From: a bacterium
GTDB taxonomy: Bacteria > Pseudomonadota > Alphaproteobacteria > Rs-D84
Length of the DNA: 9,505 nucleotides
Reading direction: 5' to 3'
Assembly (NCBI GenBank): GCA_014802705.1
Contig: JAAVBR010000068.1
Span: 1 to 9,505 of the forward strand
The position numbers were made by a program, and so were the translations under genes. Shown here piece by piece: positions 5,865 through 9,505 of the stretch (its first letter is position 1; every line of letters starts with the position of its first letter). The notes under the pieces are model-generated. The model did no database searches. It was not told the DNA's origin and was given only the letters and a program-made list of their open reading frames with translations.

Positions 5865-8267
5865 CTACTCCGCGACCGTCGGCGCCACGACAAAGTCCAC
5901 CGCATCGCCCAAGACAATCACGTCCGCACTCGCCGCCGTCGCGCTCAAGGCATGCAATGCCGCGGGCGTCCCCGCCGGCACGGTCAATGTTTCCAGACGC
6001 GCGCCATTGCCGATCTTGCGTTCGGTCCGCAGGCCCCGCACCGTTTTCAGAATATCCAACGCGATCTGCATATCTGCCACATCCGTATCATATTCGGCAT
6101 TAACCGTCGGATACGCGGTCAGATGCAGTGTCACGCCCCCTTCGGACGGCTGATAAATCTTTTGCCATAATTCTTCGGTGATAAACGGAATGAACGGCGC
6201 ATACAGCCCCAATATCGCCCGCAGAACCGCAAACAATGTCCATTGCGCCGCCGGTTTGGACACGGCGTCATACTTTTCCGGGGACCAGAACCGGTCTTTG
6301 ATAAATTCCAAATACTGGTCACAGAACACGTCATAAAAGAACGTGTCAATCGCCGCGCGCGCGTTGTAATTGTCGTATTTATCCAAATTACGCCGCACGT
6401 CCGCGACCGTTTTGTTCAGTTCTGATAAAACCCAGCGATCTTCGATAAACCGATCCGCCACCGGCACCGACACGGTTGTCGCCGGATCAAAGTCCGTCAG
6501 GTTCATCAGCACGAATTTCGCCGCATTCCAGAGTTTGGTCAGCAGTTTGGATCCGCGCTTTACCTCGTCATCGCTATAACGAATATCCGTGCCAATCGGC
6601 GCCGTCGCGATCCAGTACCGCAACGCGTCCGCGCCAAATTTCGCCACCGCGTCCAGGGGATCTGTCCCATTGCCCTTGGTCTTGGACATTTTTTGTCCCT
6701 TGGAATCGCGGACAATACCGTGGAAATTGACGGTCCGGAACGGCACATCGTTCATGACATACATGCCCAACATCACCATGCGCGCGACCCAGAAAAAGAT
6801 AATATCCGGCCCGGTGTACAGCAAATCTGTCGGATAATATTTGGCCAATTCCGGCGTCGCATCCGGCCAACCCAACGTTGAAAACGGCCACAGCCCAGAT
6901 GAAAACCACGTATCCAAACACGACGCATCACGGGTCAGTTCTTTGCCGCCCGCCTGCGCAACCGCGTCTTCTTCGGTTTCGGCGACATAGATATTCCCAT
7001 CCGCATCGTACCAGGCGGGAATCTGATGTCCCCACCACAGTTGCCGCGAAATCGACCATTCATGAATATCACGCATCCACGCCATAAACAGGTTATAGCG
7101 ATGATCCGGCATAAATTTGATTTTGCCATCTTCCACCGCACGGATAACCGGTTCGGCCAATTTTTGGGCATCCACAAACCATTCGTCGCGCACCATGTAT
7201 TCAATAACCACGCCGCCCCGTTCGGAATAGGGGGTCGGAATCACCCGGTCATCAATATGCGTCAACAGGCCCGCCGCATCCAGATCCGCAATGATCGCGG
7301 CCCGCGCGGCAAAGCGATCCATCCCGCGATACTTTTCCGGCACAACATCCACATCCGCCATTTTCGCATCGCCCGTCAACACGCACACCACCGGCAAATC
7401 ATGCCGCAGCCCCACGGCCCAGTCGTCTTTGTCATGGGCCGGGGTAATTTTCACCGCGCCGGTCCCCTTGTCCGGGTCGGCGTGAACATCCGCAATCACC
7501 GGGATTTCAATATCGGTCAATGGGATAATCGCCGTACGCCCGATCAAGTGCTTTAATTTTTCATTGTCCGGATGAATGGCAATCGCCTGGTCGCCGAACA
7601 ATGTTTCGGGCCGGGTCGTCGCAATTTCAATGTGGCCGCCATCTTTTAACGGATAATTAAAGTAATAAAATTTGCCCTTTTCTTCTTTGATATCCACCTC
7701 TAAATCCGAAATCGACGTCTGCTGTTTCGGGCACCAGTTGACCAGACGCCGCGCCTTGTAAATCAATCCGTCGTTATACATTTTGACGAACATCTTGTTC
7801 ACGGCGCGCGACAATCCCGCATCCATGGTAAAGCGCAACCGTGACCACGCCGGCGTCACCCCCAGGGTGTGCAGCTGATTCAAAATCTGCCCCCCCTTGT
7901 CCGCCTTGTACGCCCAGGCGGCATCCAGTAATTCGGCCTTGGTCAAGGCGCGCGGATTAATACCGCGTTTGGATAAATCTTTTTCCACCATCAATTGCAT
8001 GGCGATGGACGCGTGGTCCGTGCCCGGTTGCCACAACACGTCATAGCCATCCATCCGTTTATACCGGCAAACAATATCGGTCAACACGTTGTCCAACGCG
8101 TGCCCCATATGCAGATTCCCCGTCACGTTCGGCGGCGGCATCATGATGCAAAAGGGTCGTCTGTCGGACGCCACATCGTTTTCCCAAAACGTGTTATTAT
8201 CCCAAAATTCTTGGATACGGGTTTCAATGTCCCGCGGATTGATATTTTTACCCAATTCAATGTTCAT
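5865..8267 (-). CDS. valS: Valyl-tRNA synthetase, short form (800 aa)
   Basis: This class I synthetase charges tRNA-Val and edits misacylated Thr. The HIGH motif is HMGH (53-56) within PPPNVTGNLHMGHAL. The CP1 editing domain shows ATTRPETLFGD (217-227) and GTGAVKITPAHD (268-279). WCISRQ-like SISRQLWWGHQIPAWY (405-420), DTWFSSGLWPFSTLGW (452-467) and KMSKT (526-530) follow, then the anticodon-binding domain (about 610-760). The protein stops near residue 800, where longer bacterial ValRS (about 950 aa in E. coli) continue into the C-terminal tRNA-binding coiled coil; that arm is absent. The stop is followed at once by the SD-led thioesterase gene, so truncation by frameshift is unlikely. After KMSKT the sequence GADALRYWIA...IGTD resembles the archaeal/rickettsial-like ValRS group more than typical alphaproteobacterial ones, a possible mosaic. 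The ATG at 8267 is chosen for its AGGA 9 nt upstream; the longer frame overlaps the DUF2147 gene. Confidence 0.96.
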   Translation of the reverse strand: MNIELGKNINPRDIETRIQEFWDNNTFWENDVASDRRPFCIMMPPPNVTGNLHMGHALDNVLTDIVCRYKRMDGYDVLWQPGTDHASIAMQLMVEKDLSKRGINPRALTKAELLDAAWAYKADKGGQILNQLHTLGVTPAWSRLRFTMDAGLSRAVNKMFVKMYNDGLIYKARRLVNWCPKQQTSISDLEVDIKEEKGKFYYFNYPLKDGGHIEIATTRPETLFGDQAIAIHPDNEKLKHLIGRTAIIPLTDIEIPVIADVHADPDKGTGAVKITPAHDKDDWAVGLRHDLPVVCVLTGDAKMADVDVVPEKYRGMDRFAARAAIIADLDAAGLLTHIDDRVIPTPYSERGGVVIEYMVRDEWFVDAQKLAEPVIRAVEDGKIKFMPDHRYNLFMAWMRDIHEWSISRQLWWGHQIPAWYDADGNIYVAETEEDAVAQAGGKELTRDASCLDTWFSSGLWPFSTLGWPDATPELAKYYPTDLLYTGPDIIFFWVARMVMLGMYVMNDVPFRTVNFHGIVRDSKGQKMSKTKGNGTDPLDAVAKFGADALRYWIATAPIGTDIRYSDDEVKRGSKLLTKLWNAAKFVLMNLTDFDPATTVSVPVADRFIEDRWVLSELNKTVADVRRNLDKYDNYNARAAIDTFFYDVFCDQYLEFIKDRFWSPEKYDAVSKPAAQWTLFAVLRAILGLYAPFIPFITEELWQKIYQPSEGGVTLHLTAYPTVNAEYDTDVADMQIALDILKTVRGLRTERKIGNGARLETLTVPAGTPAALHALSATAASADVIVLGDAVDFVVAPTVAE

Positions 8268-8271
8268 CTGT

Positions 8272-8781
8272 TTATTTCCTGATGGTTGGTGTCCAATTTT
8301 TCGTGTCAATTTTTGGCATGGCCGACGCATCATCCAACACGCGCCAATTCTGCGTCCGGCCAAAGGGCCCGATTTTCCCGCGCACATTTAATTGCCCGGG
8401 GGTATCCGTCCACATGACGGACGCATAAACCTTGCCCGATTGGGGATCCATAATTTTGCCGCCGCTGTACCGGTTATCATCCGCGTCCCATACCATGTTC
8501 CAAATGATATCCAGGCCCACGTACGTCGGCGCGCCGGGCACCCGGTCCGCCACCCGAACCGGCGCGGCCAGTGTTTCAGAAATTTTCCCATCCGCCCCGT
8601 ACAGCGCGACAATTCGACCGGCCACCTTGGTATCATCCCCGTCGGTGTATTCATAGATCTGTACGATCGATTTCGGCGTGTTTGTTTCATCATCGATGGT
8701 CTGATACGTCCCGACCAAGGGCGCCGCATGGGCGGCGGCCCCCAACACGATACCCATCACTGCCAAAAACACTTTCTTCAT
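8272..8781 (-). CDS. DUF2147 family exported protein (169 aa)
   Basis: Residues 1-19 form a signal peptide (Lys-Lys start, hydrophobic core, cleavage after Ala-His-Ala), so the protein is periplasmic or secreted. The mature part carries the DUF2147 pattern: GTYQTIDDETNTPKSIVQIYE (24-44), YSGGKIMDPQSGKVYAS (105-121) and LNVRGKIGPFGRTQNWRV (131-148). Family function is unknown; members are small lipocalin-like beta proteins, often exported. The ATG at 8781 is preferred over one further upstream because it starts the signal peptide cleanly and has AGGG 6-7 nt before it. It is the first gene of the operon; its TAA (8274-8272) lies within the leader between valS's AGGA and ATG, so the two genes are probably translationally coupled. 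Confidence 0.88.
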   Translation of the reverse strand: MKKVFLAVMGIVLGAAAHAAPLVGTYQTIDDETNTPKSIVQIYEYTDGDDTKVAGRIVALYGADGKISETLAAPVRVADRVPGAPTYVGLDIIWNMVWDADDNRYSGGKIMDPQSGKVYASVMWTDTPGQLNVRGKIGPFGRTQNWRVLDDASAMPKIDTKNWTPTIRK

Positions 8782-8809
8782 GGTTTGCCCTGTTTTACTT
8801 ATCCAAATA

Positions 8810-8837
8810 ACCATATCAGATTAAATTCAAAATTCAA
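8810..8837 (-). promoter_or_regulatory. Candidate promoter of the DUF2147-valS-thioesterase operon
   Basis: On the minus strand TTGAAT (8837-8832) and TATGGT (8815-8810) are 16 nt apart, each 4 of 6 to consensus, and about 29 nt before the DUF2147 start. TTGAAT occurs twice in tandem here (also 8830-8825). No T-box or other leader with a specifier hairpin is visible before valS or in this gap, which is too short for one. Confidence 0.3.
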
Positions 8838-8864
8838 GACTGCAATACACCCCTGCAAGCATAC

Positions 8865-8893
8865 TTGACAATAAAAACATTCTGTATTATGTT
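8865..8893 (+). promoter_or_regulatory. Candidate promoter of the right-edge gene
   Basis: A perfect -35 TTGACA (8865-8870) is followed after 17 nt by TATGTT (8888-8893), or after 14 nt by the better hexamer TATTAT (8885-8890). Either gives a leader of about 25-30 nt. The -35 is the best match to consensus in the window. Confidence 0.5.
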
Positions 8894-8924
8894 ATTTCTG
8901 CAAAAATTATAAAAAGGATATAAA

Positions 8925-9505
8925 ATGTCGAAAAATTATCCGATTCTGGAAAATTTAAAACCCCTGTACCAGATGATTGTCCAAACAATGAACAGTGATA
9001 ATACCAAACCCCATGTCATTAACCGCGGCGATGGCACTGAATATAGTTTTTTGACCACGGGCAGAAATCCCCGAACAGTCTTGACCATTTTGTCTTCCCA
9101 CTTGGACTTTCGGTCCTATGTCGCCATCCATTCGGATAAAGGTTCAGAAATACGCTTTACCGAGATAAATGATCATCCTTTTGTTGACCAGATTATTATC
9201 GATTGTAAAAAAATCATCCATGAAAGAGAAGCCGCCACAGCACGTAACCGGATAAATGAAATCGTGACCTTCTTAAATTCTTTTGTCCCGGCCAACGAAA
9301 AAAAATTTGAAACAAAGCCATCAAGGCTTCCAGAAGAATGGCATCCTGTTTATCAGCAAATTGCAAGCATCGTATCCAGCAACCTGTTCAATATAGCGTT
9401 TAAGATGGGGGAAGTGACAGAATATAACGTGACAACCAAGGACACACGGCAGGAAATTTTTTCTGTTGCCCGTTCATTTAAAGATGATGACAACACGTAC
9501 CTGGC
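8925..9505 (+). CDS. Unrecognised cytoplasmic protein, 3' end beyond the window
   Basis: An ATG at 8925 opens a frame of 193 full codons that is still open at the window end. AAGGA (8914-8918) stands 6 nt before the start, behind a promoter with a perfect -35, so this is a genuine gene. I do not recognise the family. There is no signal peptide and no membrane segment. Residues about 13-67 (PLYQMI..., TEY at 38-40, SYVA at 64-67) and 141-193 (PVYQQI..., TEY at 165-167, TYL at 191-193) align with one gap, showing P-x-Y-Q, Thr-Glu-Tyr and a closing aromatic-hydrophobic pair, so the protein probably holds two diverged copies of one domain. A charged helix (about 86-120) joins them. The gene is visibly AT-richer and uses more AAA, ATA and TTT codons than valS or der, hinting at a different origin or weak codon selection. 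Confidence 0.8.
   Translation, partial: MSKNYPILENLKPLYQMIVQTMNSDNTKPHVINRGDGTEYSFLTTGRNPRTVLTILSSHLDFRSYVAIHSDKGSEIRFTEINDHPFVDQIIIDCKKIIHEREAATARNRINEIVTFLNSFVPANEKKFETKPSRLPEEWHPVYQQIASIVSSNLFNIAFKMGEVTEYNVTTKDTRQEIFSVARSFKDDDNTYL

Noticed and set aside
5840..5900. Frameshift explaining the short ValS
   Set aside because: No reading frame past 5865 continues ValRS-like sequence; the bases there start the thioesterase, whose N terminus fits its family.
5861..5917. Longer N terminus for the thioesterase
   Set aside because: The added residues are Trp/Arg-rich shadow of the valS 3' end, while the ATG at 5860 has a well placed GGAG.
8268..8387. Longer N terminus for ValS
   Set aside because: It would overlap the DUF2147 gene by 116 nt, adds a non-homologous Arg-rich tail, and the ATG at 8267 has its own SD.

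Overview
The window looks like chromosomal DNA of an alphaproteobacterium, probably an uncultured host-associated lineage. This is inference: the Der GTPase and the N-terminal two thirds of ValS read like alphaproteobacterial family members, the genes are tightly packed, and REP-like repeats sit between them. The sequence alone cannot fix the genus. Coding DNA is moderately GC-rich, except for the AT-richer gene that runs off the right edge.

Layout, left to right. Positions 1-330 hold no gene but carry palindromic repeats and a terminator. Positions 331-2804 (minus strand) are a two-gene unit for exported, cysteine-containing proteins of unknown function: a 575-aa protein with a long Gln/Ala/Met coiled coil, then a 246-aa protein 5 nt downstream. 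Positions 2805-3032 hold an inverted pair of structured repeats, the -10 box of the secreted unit and the terminator of the next gene. Positions 3033-3629 (minus) encode a Yip1-like membrane protein. It is divergent from der (3695-5020, plus), the ribosome-assembly double GTPase. A shared bidirectional terminator separates der from a convergent minus-strand operon: DUF2147 periplasmic protein (8781-8272), valS (8267-5865) and a FatA/FatB-type acyl-ACP thioesterase (5860-5120), with 4-nt gaps between genes. At the right edge an unrecognised gene starts at 8925 on the plus strand and is cut by the window end.

Der and ValS are translation housekeeping genes. The thioesterase releases fatty acids from acyl carrier protein, and the two small-gap junctions suggest it and DUF2147 are co-expressed with ValS. 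The least explained content is the secreted two-gene unit, the three-copy repeat whose internal stem covaries, the short and possibly mosaic ValS, and the edge gene with an internal duplication. I see no CRISPR array, transposase, tRNA or rRNA, and no convincing defence or toxin system.
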